64,000 nucleotides of DNA from Caballeronia novacaledonica (GCF_900258035.1 NZ_OGTP01000013.1:1-64000); one strand, 5' to 3'; shown: positions 51,558-59,646, counted from the first letter of the stretch. Notes: generated from the letters alone by a model not told the origin. Made by a program: numbers and translations.

Positions 51558-52520
51558 ATGCGCCGAATTTCTACCGCAACAAAGGTCGTCGATAAGTTCG
51601 GCGTGGGAAAGCCGGGGTTTACGAACGGCAACGCAGTCAGTGGCATTGCCGCAACTGACCTTGAAGATGTCTGGTTCGATCATGTTCAGGAAGAGATCGC
51701 CAACGTCGTCGAGGCATCGGGCCAAACACTCGACCCGAACGATCGAACGCAGTTGCTTGCCGCGATCCAGTCCATGTTCTCGCCGGTCGTTGGTACGGTG
51801 CGAAATCTCAGCATGAGCGTGTCGGCCGCTTCCGCATCAGCCACGATGAGCGCCGACGAGATCATCGTCGCAACCGCTCTGAACGGTCGGACGTATCGTC
51901 TTGCGAGCTTCAGTAAGACGATCAACCTTGCGACGACCGGCGCAGGCGGCATGGATACGGGCACTGCTCCTGTGAGCGGCTTCGTCGCGCTGTATGCGAT
52001 CTTCAACCCAACGACCGGTGCATCTGCTCTGCTGGCGAAGAATGCGACGAGCGCGGTGCAGCCGAATGTATACGGCGGCGCGAACATGCCGGCCAGTTAT
52101 ACGGCGTCCGCGCTGGTAAGCGTCTGGCCGACGAACGCAAGTGGTCAGTTTGTCGGCGCGGGTCAGGTCGAGCGCGAGGTAAGCATTGCAACGAGCAATG
52201 TGCTGACCACTTCGACGGTTCAGGCGTCGTTGACTTCGTTCTCGGCTGGGGGGGTCTTGCCGTTGAACGCGAGGACTTGTCGCGGAGACTTCACTATTGG
52301 CTCGTCGACGGCTTCTGCTGGAGCGAATGCCGTGTTATCCGGATCGCCCAGTGAGATCGGTCGTGTTGCAATCGGCGCGACAAGCGCTACAGCCGGCGCA
52401 ACGACAGTCGTCTCATACTCGCATATCGCGATTCAAACGCCGCAGACGCTCTACTATCGGGCCGCGGTTTCAGGTGGAACGCTTAATTTTCTAATCAACG
52501 TCACTGCTTATACGTTCTAA
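51558..52520 (+). CDS. Tail fibre / receptor-binding protein
   Basis: 320 aa. The N-terminal FTNGNAVSGIAATDLEDVWF and VVEASGQTLDPNDRTQLLAA segment is the conserved baseplate-attachment part of phage tail fibres; the rest is Ser/Ala/Thr/Val-rich, as in trimeric fibre shafts. It should bind the host surface. No intramolecular chaperone is visible. Confidence 0.8.
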   Translation: MRRISTATKVVDKFGVGKPGFTNGNAVSGIAATDLEDVWFDHVQEEIANVVEASGQTLDPNDRTQLLAAIQSMFSPVVGTVRNLSMSVSAASASATMSADEIIVATALNGRTYRLASFSKTINLATTGAGGMDTGTAPVSGFVALYAIFNPTTGASALLAKNATSAVQPNVYGGANMPASYTASALVSVWPTNASGQFVGAGQVEREVSIATSNVLTTSTVQASLTSFSAGGVLPLNARTCRGDFTIGSSTASAGANAVLSGSPSEIGRVAIGATSATAGATTVVSYSHIAIQTPQTLYYRAAVSGGTLNFLINVTAYTF

Positions 52521-52532
52521 GGGAGGTAGGCC

Positions 52533-52709
52533 ATGGAGAACTTCGTAGCATTCTCGGCTTCTGACAAGGCTGTGATCGTCGCATCTTTCAGCTGCGGGCA
52601 AGATGCGGAAGTCTGGAAGTATCAAGGCCAGGTCGATGCTAACGATGCACGGTGGCTTACCTACAAGGCCGGATTTCCAGAAGGAACGTTCAGTGAGGAG
52701 CAGGTCTGA
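52533..52709 (+). CDS. Small fibre-associated protein
   Basis: 58 aa, MENFVAFSASDKAVIVASFS..., acidic. GGGAGGTAGGCC precedes the ATG and it lies 12 bp after the fibre gene. Possibly a fibre assembly protein, by position only. Confidence 0.6.
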   Translation: MENFVAFSASDKAVIVASFSCGQDAEVWKYQGQVDANDARWLTYKAGFPEGTFSEEQV

Positions 52710-52812
52710 GCTGATCTCGTCTGATGAGCAAGGGAAATGAGGTGCGGTAAGATGCCGAGCTTGCCGCTCAGGCAGGCAAACAACGCATCGTGCAGCGACC
52801 TCTCCATACACA

Positions 52813-54297
52813 ATGAATAGCAATCAACCCGAAAGCAATATCCGGCCGGCGACAGTTCTGGGCCTTTTCCTTGCCCTGCTCGGGTTGGGTTACTTTGCGT
52901 ATCTCTGCGCGTCGATCTGGCCTTATACGATGGATGACTCGTTCATCTCCTTCAGATACGCACGCAATCTCGTACAGGGCCATGGCCTGCGATTCAACCC
53001 CACTGATTCAGCGCCAGCGGAAGGGTTTACAAGCGCTCTCTGGCTTATCGCAATGGTTCCTGCGTTCTTGTTGCGCATACCTGCGGACATCTACGCCAAA
53101 GAGATCAATCTGTGTTTTGCGATTGGCACAGCTGTTCTGATCGCGTTGAGCATTCGGGAAGGCCGAGAAAACGAGCGATGGTCACCATTGGTCGGTTTGC
53201 TTTCGCTCGGCGGCGCTGCGGCGTATCTGTGTTTTTTTCCAGTTGCCATTATCACAGTTTCGGGCATGGAGACGGCTCTTTCGTCCTTCCTGGCTTGTGC
53301 CGGGGTGTTTCAAGTTTTGCGATTCAATCGGCCGCGCGGCGCCGGAAGCTACCTGCTTTTTGCCGTGACATTGTTGCTGATGGGGCTTGCACGTCCTGAT
53401 CTAAATCTGGTCGCGCTCATCCTCCTAGCCACCGCTGTTCGAACGAGCCCGGAGGTATCTGAGCGTCGCCAGTTGCTGCGGGCGGGTGCATTGTATGTTT
53501 GCGCGGGGGCGCTGTACTTCGGTTGGCGTTGGTCGTATTTTTCGAGTTTCCTGCCTTTGCCGTTCTATATCAAAGGTACCGGTGCAGGATTGCAGGGCTT
53601 GGGTAGTGTCCTAAGCTTTCTGACGGAACCGCTAATCGCCGCGCTTTTGCTACTGTCGCTGGGAGCCCGCCGCAGAATGCTGGGATTTTTGATTGCGGCG
53701 ATTGCCTACATTGTTTTCTTCACGAAGCCGGTTCATCTGATGGGCGAAGGGCACCGGTTTCTGATGCCAATCGTTCCGCTCCTTATCGTGACCGGGTTCA
53801 GTACGATTGATCGGGTTGTACATGCCGCGTCTAAACGGATCGTCGTCGTTATAGCGACAATCCTTCTCGTCATGGCGAGCGCGGCGTCGCTTGACCGCAC
53901 CGAGCGTGATTTTCTGAACATCTATGCAGACGGCCTGAAGTCTTCCTATGGGGCGATGGGGCTTAAGCTCGGATCTGTGAAAACCACCGGCACAGTTGCA
54001 GTTAGCTCTGTCGGTCTGATTTCATATCTGTCCAACTGGACCGTTGTGGACATGTTTGGCCTATGCAATGCGGAGATAGCGAAACATCCAGATCGCCGCA
54101 TTCCGGTGATATTTGCATCCAAGCCCGATTTCATCATGCTCGCGTCCTCGTCGAGGAATGAATATCGTCCGCTTGTGTCACAACATCGAAGCGAATTCAA
54201 TCAAGCCATCTATGAAAAGGCGGTTTCGGAGCGGTATCGGCTGACGCAGGTGCTTGAGTTTATTCCCGGCTTTTACTTGTTCGTCTTGGAGAAATAG
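52813..54297 (+). CDS. Polytopic membrane protein, GT-C glycosyltransferase-like (cargo)
   Basis: 494 aa with about ten hydrophobic segments. An early acidic motif DDSFISFRYARNLVQGHGLR, then FNPTDSAPAEGFTSALWLIA, is the GT-C pattern (Asp catalytic, first large loop) of lipid-linked sugar transferases. Sits between tail fibre and lysis genes, AT-richer than neighbours: a typical place for host-altering cargo such as O-antigen modification. No gtrA or gtrB partners seen, so it may use a host flippase. Substrate unknown. Confidence 0.7.
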   Translation: MNSNQPESNIRPATVLGLFLALLGLGYFAYLCASIWPYTMDDSFISFRYARNLVQGHGLRFNPTDSAPAEGFTSALWLIAMVPAFLLRIPADIYAKEINLCFAIGTAVLIALSIREGRENERWSPLVGLLSLGGAAAYLCFFPVAIITVSGMETALSSFLACAGVFQVLRFNRPRGAGSYLLFAVTLLLMGLARPDLNLVALILLATAVRTSPEVSERRQLLRAGALYVCAGALYFGWRWSYFSSFLPLPFYIKGTGAGLQGLGSVLSFLTEPLIAALLLLSLGARRRMLGFLIAAIAYIVFFTKPVHLMGEGHRFLMPIVPLLIVTGFSTIDRVVHAASKRIVVVIATILLVMASAASLDRTERDFLNIYADGLKSSYGAMGLKLGSVKTTGTVAVSSVGLISYLSNWTVVDMFGLCNAEIAKHPDRRIPVIFASKPDFIMLASSSRNEYRPLVSQHRSEFNQAIYEKAVSERYRLTQVLEFIPGFYLFVLEK

Positions 54298-54336
54298 CGT
54301 CGTCGGTGTCATTGCACCGTCGAAGAAGTGAAGTGC

Positions 54337-54363
54337 AAGCCGCCCTTTGGGCGGCTTTTTTTA
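54337..54363 (+). terminator. Rho-independent terminator after the GT-C-like gene
   Basis: AAGCCGCC-CTTT-GGGCGGCTTTTTTTA, 40 bp past the stop. It isolates the cargo gene from the lysis cassette. Confidence 0.85.
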
Positions 54364-54394
54364 TTTGCCCAATCGCGGCGCACAAGGAGACCGC

Positions 54395-54739
54395 ATGTCG
54401 GTAACACAGCACCCTTCAGACACTCGGCGAAGCTGGTTCGACGGGACGATCAACATCCCGACCGTCCTGTCGGTGCTATTCGCAGCTGTGTCCGCGACAG
54501 GTTTTTGTATTGGGCTCTACAACAACGTTTCTCAGCGCGTTTTGCTCCTCGAGGAGCGCGATCGACAACAGGAAGTTCACTTCCAAACCATCGAACGCGA
54601 TCAGGCCGCGCTGCGCAGCGACGTGAAGGACCAACTCAAGGCCATCGGCTCGGACATCAAAGACACGAATTCGAAGCTGGATCAGTTGCTTTACAACCGC
54701 GCTGGCGTGCGACCGGAAACCAGAGGGTGGACGCGATGA
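54395..54739 (+). CDS. Lysis-cassette membrane protein with coiled coil
   Basis: 114 aa from ATG 54395 (AAGGAGACCGC upstream). One membrane helix (TVLSVLFAAVSATGFCIGLY) and a long coiled coil to the end. Common first gene in Burkholderia phage lysis cassettes; perhaps holin partner or regulator. Confidence 0.75.
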   Translation: MSVTQHPSDTRRSWFDGTINIPTVLSVLFAAVSATGFCIGLYNNVSQRVLLLEERDRQQEVHFQTIERDQAALRSDVKDQLKAIGSDIKDTNSKLDQLLYNRAGVRPETRGWTR

Positions 54740-55008
54740 ACCTGAAACTGACGCTGGCCGACAATTGGCGGCAACTCCACAAGCGCGGCACGGTGATCGC
54801 GGGCGCCGCGTTCACAGCGGTCGTCGGCGCCGGGCCGCTCATCGCGCAGGCATGGGTCGGCATGCCCGCCGAACTCAAGGCAGCGATTCCGCAAAACGTG
54901 CAGCAGTGGATCGGATACACAGCCTTCGGGCTTGGCTTCCTTGCGCTGCGTTACACGTCGGTACGCCGCAAAGAGAAGGAGGGCGGCGATGGCGCGGATC
55001 AAACCTGA
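54736..55008 (+). CDS. Putative holin
   Basis: 90 aa. Two hydrophobic segments (IAGAAFTAVVGAGPLIAQAW and IGYTAFGLGFLALRY) and a charged C-terminus, directly before the endolysin. This size, topology and place fit a class II holin. Confidence 0.75.
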   Translation: MNLKLTLADNWRQLHKRGTVIAGAAFTAVVGAGPLIAQAWVGMPAELKAAIPQNVQQWIGYTAFGLGFLALRYTSVRRKEKEGGDGADQT

Positions 55009-55474
55009 CGACGCTGGTGGGCAGAACATCTGTGCGTTTCTCGACATGCTCTCTATCTCGGAGGGGACGTCGATCGATCCCGACAGCGACGACGGTTACA
55101 ACGTGATCGTCGGCGGCGCGCTTTTCGTTGGGTATGCGGATCATCCGCGGCGCCTGGTGCAATTGCCTCGCCTTGGCATCGCGTCGACTGCGGCCGGGCG
55201 TTACCAGCTGCTCTCGCGCTACTTCGACGCGTACAAGAAGCAGCTCGGCCTGCATGACTTCTCGCCGCTCTCGCAGGACAAGATCGCAATCCAGCAGATC
55301 CGCGAGCGGCGCGCAATTGACGACATCAAGGCAGGGCGCATCGAGAGCGCGATCGCGAAGTGCTCGAACATCTGGGCGAGCCTTCCCGGCAATAGCTACG
55401 GCCAGTTCCAGCACAAGATCGAGACGCTGCGCGCGGGCTACATCCTTCACGGAGGCACGGTATGTGGACCCTGA
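54989..55474 (+). CDS. Endolysin, lambda R-type GH104 transglycosylase
   Basis: 161 aa. AFLDMLSISEGT carries the catalytic Glu (about 25), then DDGYNVIVGGALFVGYADHP, AGRYQLLSRYFDAYKKQLGL and CSNIWASLPGNSYGQFQHK match lambda R closely. It cleaves peptidoglycan with anhydro-end formation. No signal peptide, so it needs the holin. Confidence 0.95.
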   Translation: MARIKPDDAGGQNICAFLDMLSISEGTSIDPDSDDGYNVIVGGALFVGYADHPRRLVQLPRLGIASTAAGRYQLLSRYFDAYKKQLGLHDFSPLSQDKIAIQQIRERRAIDDIKAGRIESAIAKCSNIWASLPGNSYGQFQHKIETLRAGYILHGGTVCGP

Positions 55475-55827
55475 TTCTTCAGTTCGGCCCGTGGGTGATC
55501 GCCGCTGCCGCCGCGCTCTTCGGCTTCACGCGCCATCAACAGGCGAAGACGGCAACAGCGGAGGCGCAACAGAAGGTTGCCGAGGCAACTACCGCGGTCG
55601 AGCAAGCCAAGACGCAGGCCGCCGAGGTACGCGACGGGGAAGCGCAAGCCAATGCCGCCGCCGCGCGCGCCGGTGCCGATGCATCGAAGGAGAGAACCCA
55701 TGTGGAAAACGACGTTGCTGCTCTGCCTTCTGGCGCTGCCGCTGACGAGCTGCGAAACGAGTGGAGTCGCCCAGGTGAAGACGCCGGTCGCGGAGCCGTT
55801 GGTGCAGGTCAAGACCAAGTTCGTTGA
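55462..55827 (+). CDS. Rz-like inner-membrane spanin
   Basis: 121 aa. N-terminal membrane helix (LILQFGPWVIAAAAALFGF) and a periplasmic Ala/Gln-rich coiled coil. Overlaps the endolysin end and contains the start of the Rz1-like gene in another frame. Confidence 0.8.
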   Translation: MWTLILQFGPWVIAAAAALFGFTRHQQAKTATAEAQQKVAEATTAVEQAKTQAAEVRDGEAQANAAAARAGADASKERTHVENDVAALPSGAAADELRNEWSRPGEDAGRGAVGAGQDQVR

Positions 55828-55960
55828 TACGGGCTGCGACTGGACGAAGCCGATCTACGTGAGCTCGACTGACGTGCTCAGCGACGAGACGGCAAGAGCG
55901 GTCCTCGCGCACAACCGCGCCGGTGCCGCTCAGTGCGGTTGGAAACCTACCGGCAAGTGA
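55700..55960 (+). CDS. Rz1-like outer-membrane spanin lipoprotein
   Basis: 86 aa. Signal peptide MWKTTLLLCLLALPLTSC with lipobox LTSC, then a Pro/Val-rich short periplasmic part. It starts inside the Rz-like gene (128-bp overlap), the classic overlapped spanin arrangement. Confidence 0.85.
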   Translation: MWKTTLLLCLLALPLTSCETSGVAQVKTPVAEPLVQVKTKFVDTGCDWTKPIYVSSTDVLSDETARAVLAHNRAGAAQCGWKPTGK

Positions 55961-56016
55961 AGGGGCTCGCACTCGTTCTCATCGCCGACGGCTGACTTCC
56001 TTCTGGCTTCGATTAG

Positions 56017-56139
56017 CTACGGGGTAGCGAGCCAATAGGCGATTCCTGCCACAACAGGAATGGCAAGACAGACCCAGTCGAATGCGGTCAATTTTCTTGG
56101 ACCGTTGCTCGGTTTGGTCTCTCGATTCTTTACGCTCAT
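56017..56139 (-). CDS. 40-residue single-span membrane protein
   Basis: MSVKNRETKPSNGP then KLTAFDWVCLAIPVVAGIAYWL: a charged N-terminus and one membrane helix. It shares the KLTAF(D/E)W core and helix with the 28-aa protein at 20935. Convergent to the lysis genes. Weak ribosome site (ACAAGA). Function unknown. Confidence 0.65.
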   Translation of the reverse strand: MSVKNRETKPSNGPRKLTAFDWVCLAIPVVAGIAYWLATP

Positions 56140-56714
56140 TTTCTTGTCTATGATTTTTAAGCGACCACTGATTATATGGCGTAAGAAAGACGAAAGCAAA
56201 CCTTAAGAATCAAGCACGATGAGCGGGACCGATTTGGATCAACCGCGAAGGACGTTTTCGACTTCAACTGGCGTTGATCTGCCTGGCTAGGAGAGACCGA
56301 GTCGATCGCTCAAAACAACTGTAACGTCCGACGTTGGGTTCAGGCTCAATTCATTGAGCTTCGCGGGCGAGATCGTCTCGGCATCGCTGTCGGGAGGACT
56401 CGCGGGCACGTCATACACCGTCGCGTGCACGCGGCGGCGATAAAAGCGCGGTGCGCGGCGTTTCCTTGAGGTAGGGTTCGCATAAAGCTCTGCCGGTGGA
56501 GTTCGCGCGCGGCGCTGCGGTGAGCGGTCGAAAAAACCCGTCTGGTGACGGGGACGGGCTTTGGGGTGCTCGAACAGGCTCTGTACCTCTTATGCCTCTT
56601 TGCTGAGCCTAGAACCGTTGCTTGTCGCGCACGAGTCGATTATTCGCCTCTATCTACAGACGGTGTTGAAACCCATTGAATCTAAAGTGCTTGATGTTGG
56701 ACTTAAGGAGATAT
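56140..56714. other. Gene-poor stretch with an open minus-strand frame
   Basis: 575 bp. A minus-strand frame is open from 56589 to its stop at 56287 (about 100 codons) with no ATG; its end (HATVYDVPASPPDSDAETIS) looks protein-like, so it may be the remnant of a lost gene. Otherwise nothing but the terminator at 56531. Confidence 0.35.
56531..56552 (-). terminator. Terminator for the FAD oxidoreductase gene
   Basis: On the minus strand CCCGTC-ACCA-GACGGG followed by TTTTTT, about 160 bp past the stop codon of the oxidoreductase. Confidence 0.8.
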
Positions 56715-58406
56715 TTATCTGACCACGAGTGTCTCGGCGGGCGCCTCACGCGGGCTTAAGACCGCCCCCTGACCGATTAGCACGCTCGAAAGCTGTTTGT
56801 AGTCAACGTCCTGGACACTCACGTGAGTGTCGATTGAGATCGAGGCCGCCGCGCCGGCTGCCTGCCCAGTGATCATGAAGGTCGGCTCGACGCGGAGCGA
56901 CGAAAAACCGATATGGGACGCCGAGAGCGATACCGGCACAAGCAGATTGTGAACTTGATCAGAGGTCGGGACAATGGCGCGATATGAGATCGGGTATGGC
57001 CGAGTTAGCGGCTTCCATAGAATTCCTTCGGTAGCGATCTGTCCGTCATGGGCGAACCGGTGGACGATGTGTTGGTCCATCGGAAAGCCACCGAAACCGA
57101 TGGGATCTGGCACAGAGGTTTCACCGAAAAGATCATGTTGCGTAATGACATATTTCCCGATCATGCGCCGGCCTTCCCGGACGTAGAGTAAAGGAGGAAT
57201 GCCATTGGTGTCCGTGAATTCGTCTTTGCACAGTCCCCACGAACCAATTTCCTTGCGCACGTTCACTGGAATGCGCTCATCCGTCGAGAGGAAATGTATT
57301 ACGGCCATTGTGTATCGCTTCCGTTCGGATTCGATTGCACGCCGACCGGCGGCATCTTTATTCAGATATTCTGAACTCCCCTCAATCTGGTCCGTGGAAA
57401 AGATGCCCACGTTGTTTACGTCGAACTTATTGTTTGGAATAGCGACGTTGCCAATGAAGTCAAACGTCGTCTTCAATTCAGGATGCCCAGCCGCAATGCG
57501 ACCCAACGCCTCGAACTCATGCGGATCGTAGTTATCGGGCTTGACGATTGGCAATTGATTCGCCGGATCCGCTGTCACGCAGAGCCGGTACCCATATGCC
57601 TGCAACGACATGTCTTCGGCGCCCATAGGCGTAAGCGGATTTTCGATGATATGTGGAAGCAAGCCGCTCTCTGGATCGCCAGGGACTCTATAGGGATCGA
57701 CACGCGCACCCTCCTTGATGCTGGCGGGCATGAAGCCGGCCAACGATTCGTTGTATTTGAGCCGAGATTCGCGTCCCAGCACGTACCGAGTGCCGGAAAG
57801 CACCATAAGGTCGCCGTCGTAGCTAGCGTCGACAAAAACCTTCGCCAAGTGCTTCTTGCCAAGTATGGTCACGACGCTGATGATCGCCTTATCACGGGTG
57901 TCGACTTCTCTCAGTGCGGATCCGAATTCGACACGAACGTTCTGTTGGGCTTCGAGCATCGCCCTGAAGATCTCCTCCGCGACATGGGGCTCGTGCCGGG
58001 TGCCGCCGAGCGTCCAGACCTGGCCGTAATGGTCCTCCACTGCGTGGGTGAAACGGGCTGCGAATCCCCCCATGGACCACAGGAGGTCGGGAGAATAGGC
58101 GTCGCTTACGCTGACGCCGCTTGTGACCATTCCTCCGAGATGATTGCCAGGCTCGAGAATCAGTACTTTTTTCCCCAGCTTGCCGGCGGACAGCGCCGCA
58201 GAGATCCCCGCAGGCGTCGCGCCATACACGATGATGTCGGGACTGCCTTGACGCAACGGGATTTGAACGACTGCGTATCCCCCGATCACAAAGAGTATAG
58301 ACAAAATGAAAATCGAAGCGGATCGCGTATATGTGCGGAAAGTCTGAACGAACGCCCCGGAACGGATTGGTTCGGGGATATTTATAGAGCTTTTATTTTT
58401 GTTCAT
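56715..58406 (-). CDS. Membrane-anchored FAD-dependent oxidoreductase (cargo)
   Basis: 563 aa. Residues about 27-50 are a membrane anchor (SASIFILSILFVIGGYAVVQ). Then the dinucleotide site IIVYGATPAGISAALSAGKL and the block EPGNHLGGMVTSGVSVSD mark the FAD_oxidored (PF12831) group, found in sugar or secondary metabolism; DASYDGDL and the C-terminal QAAGAAASISID close the FAD fold. The location between lysis genes and attR and lower GC suggest cargo. Substrate unknown. Confidence 0.85.
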   Translation of the reverse strand: MNKNKSSINIPEPIRSGAFVQTFRTYTRSASIFILSILFVIGGYAVVQIPLRQGSPDIIVYGATPAGISAALSAGKLGKKVLILEPGNHLGGMVTSGVSVSDAYSPDLLWSMGGFAARFTHAVEDHYGQVWTLGGTRHEPHVAEEIFRAMLEAQQNVRVEFGSALREVDTRDKAIISVVTILGKKHLAKVFVDASYDGDLMVLSGTRYVLGRESRLKYNESLAGFMPASIKEGARVDPYRVPGDPESGLLPHIIENPLTPMGAEDMSLQAYGYRLCVTADPANQLPIVKPDNYDPHEFEALGRIAAGHPELKTTFDFIGNVAIPNNKFDVNNVGIFSTDQIEGSSEYLNKDAAGRRAIESERKRYTMAVIHFLSTDERIPVNVRKEIGSWGLCKDEFTDTNGIPPLLYVREGRRMIGKYVITQHDLFGETSVPDPIGFGGFPMDQHIVHRFAHDGQIATEGILWKPLTRPYPISYRAIVPTSDQVHNLLVPVSLSASHIGFSSLRVEPTFMITGQAAGAAASISIDTHVSVQDVDYKQLSSVLIGQGAVLSPREAPAETLVVR

Positions 58407-59071
58407 CTCGGTGGGCGAAGCGGCGCTCGATGCGGCACCTATTACTAAAAGTTACAAAATGTAACGAAACGTAGCAGCTTATCACGGGGAACTTAGAAAA
58501 TGTGGCCACCTCATCGTCGAGATGCGACGCGCAGCACATCCCTGGGATGTACAGGGCGATCAAGCGCATCGAACCAATGATTGCGCGAGTTGTGTTCGCG
58601 AAGTCGACGTGCCAGAGGAAAGTGAGGCTGCGCCTGTTTACGAGACCCGCAGTTCTCGAGGCGGAATGATCACTGGCTGAATGCGATGCTCGTTCCGAGC
58701 GGGTCACTTCGCTCCATGCGAGTGCCAACGCCGGGATCAATATCGATAGTCGTCTCGTCGCGCCGGATGTGCGTGGGGTCGCGGCCGGTCTGCCTTTCGC
58801 GTGGATCTCCGGCGGCACAGCTTACGCGGCGTATATCGTCGCCTGCATCACGACATCGGCGGGCGCACTGAGACGCGCCGCATTCAGATCGTCGAGCAAC
58901 CACGCTAAAACAAAGCAGGCTCACGCGACAGCAACAAGAAGAGAAAAGCCCGGCGGGTGGCCGGGCAAGGGCTACAGATGAACGAGCGCCATGCAAGCGC
59001 CCAGCACGAGTATTGTCGTTCTTGTCAGCAACTTCAAGAACGTTTCCGAAGCACTGTGTTTCGCATCCGTT
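58407..59071. other. Gene-poor right arm
   Basis: 665 bp without a gene I can defend. It holds the oxidoreductase promoter region, several short frames without ribosome sites, and the hairpin at 58942. Confidence 0.4.
58942..58966 (-). terminator. Terminator for the SOS-box gene
   Basis: On the minus strand GCCCGGC-CACCC-GCCGGGC then TTTTCTC, 106 bp after the stop of the gene at 59072. Confidence 0.65.
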
Positions 59072-59416
59072 CTAATCGTGCCGCGGTGATGGATGAAGGG
59101 TTTGCTCCATCGTCGCATGGGAGCCCGGCGCCGGCTGCTTAGGCGCGTCGACTATCGTGCCAACGCGTCTGATTTCTGCGAGCACGAGCGCCTCCGCTTT
59201 TCTGAAGGGGGAATGCCGGTCGCGAAGGTTGTCCAAGCCGAGTCCGCGCAGCCTCCGATCATGCTCGTCCATCAGCGCAGCGATCTGAACTAGGCGCAGA
59301 CGAAGATGCTGCACCTCGCGAATGAGCCTGCGCACGCTTGCGAGTTGAGAAGGCCTCTCTATCCAAAGAGCACGGAGCTCGGTCAAAGACGGCGGATCGG
59401 GGGCAAGAGGTTTCAT
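59072..59416 (-). CDS. Hypothetical coiled-coil protein behind a LexA-type box
   Basis: 114 aa. PSLTELRALWIERPSQLASV, RRLIREVQHLRLRLVQIAAL and DEHDRRLRGLGLDNL suggest a helical, partly coiled-coil protein; the tail is disordered. A -10-like TATAAC and a CTGT-N8-ACAG box lie just upstream of the ATG, so damage-inducible expression is likely. It is the last gene before attR. Family uncertain; similar short proteins occur near Burkholderia prophage ends. Confidence 0.6.
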   Translation of the reverse strand: MKPLAPDPPSLTELRALWIERPSQLASVRRLIREVQHLRLRLVQIAALMDEHDRRLRGLGLDNLRDRHSPFRKAEALVLAEIRRVGTIVDAPKQPAPGSHATMEQTLHPSPRHD

Positions 59417-59426
59417 GATGCTCGTG

Positions 59427-59442
59427 CTGTATGGATGTACAG
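59427..59442. promoter_or_regulatory. LexA-type box 1
   Basis: CTGTATGGATGTACAG, a perfect CTGT-N8-ACAG match. It overlaps the end of a -10-like TATAAC (59442-59447, minus) and ends 10 bp from the ATG at 59416: the classic repression position. Confidence 0.75.
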
Positions 59443-59501
59443 TTATAGCATCGATGAGCTGCGAGTGTATTAGGCGCGCCTAATTTCCCGCCTAAAAGTC
59501 A

Positions 59502-59517
59502 CTGTATTTACGTACAG
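59502..59517. promoter_or_regulatory. LexA-type box 2
   Basis: CTGTATTTACGTACAG, again perfect CTGT-N8-ACAG, 75 bp upstream of box 1 and 17 bp before the tRNA terminator. A 14-bp palindrome TTAGGCGCGCCTAA lies between the boxes (59470..59483). Confidence 0.65.
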
Positions 59518-59534
59518 TCCGCGCGCAAGAAAAA

Positions 59535-59562
59535 ACCCGCGACAGCCAATGCTGACGCGGGT
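59535..59562 (-). terminator. tRNA-Pro terminator at the right end
   Basis: ACCCGCG-x-CAGC / GCTG-x-CGCGGGT stem with one A-A mismatch, T run to the left on the minus strand. A diverged copy of the terminator at 19092, so the phage carries its own version. Confidence 0.8.
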
Positions 59563-59567
59563 TCTGT

Positions 59568-59646
<79 letters not shown>

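Noticed and set aside
52813..54297. A complete gtrABC seroconversion cluster
   Set aside because: No gtrA flippase or gtrB bactoprenol transferase is encoded nearby; only one GT-C-like gene is present.
58393..58818. 141-codon minus-strand frame overlapping the oxidoreductase start
   Set aside because: Composition is Ser/Arg-rich with no motif; covers the promoter region of the real gene.
58670..58996. 108-codon minus-strand frame in the right arm
   Set aside because: The C-terminal part looks protein-like, but there is no ribosome site and the frame crosses the hairpin at 58942.
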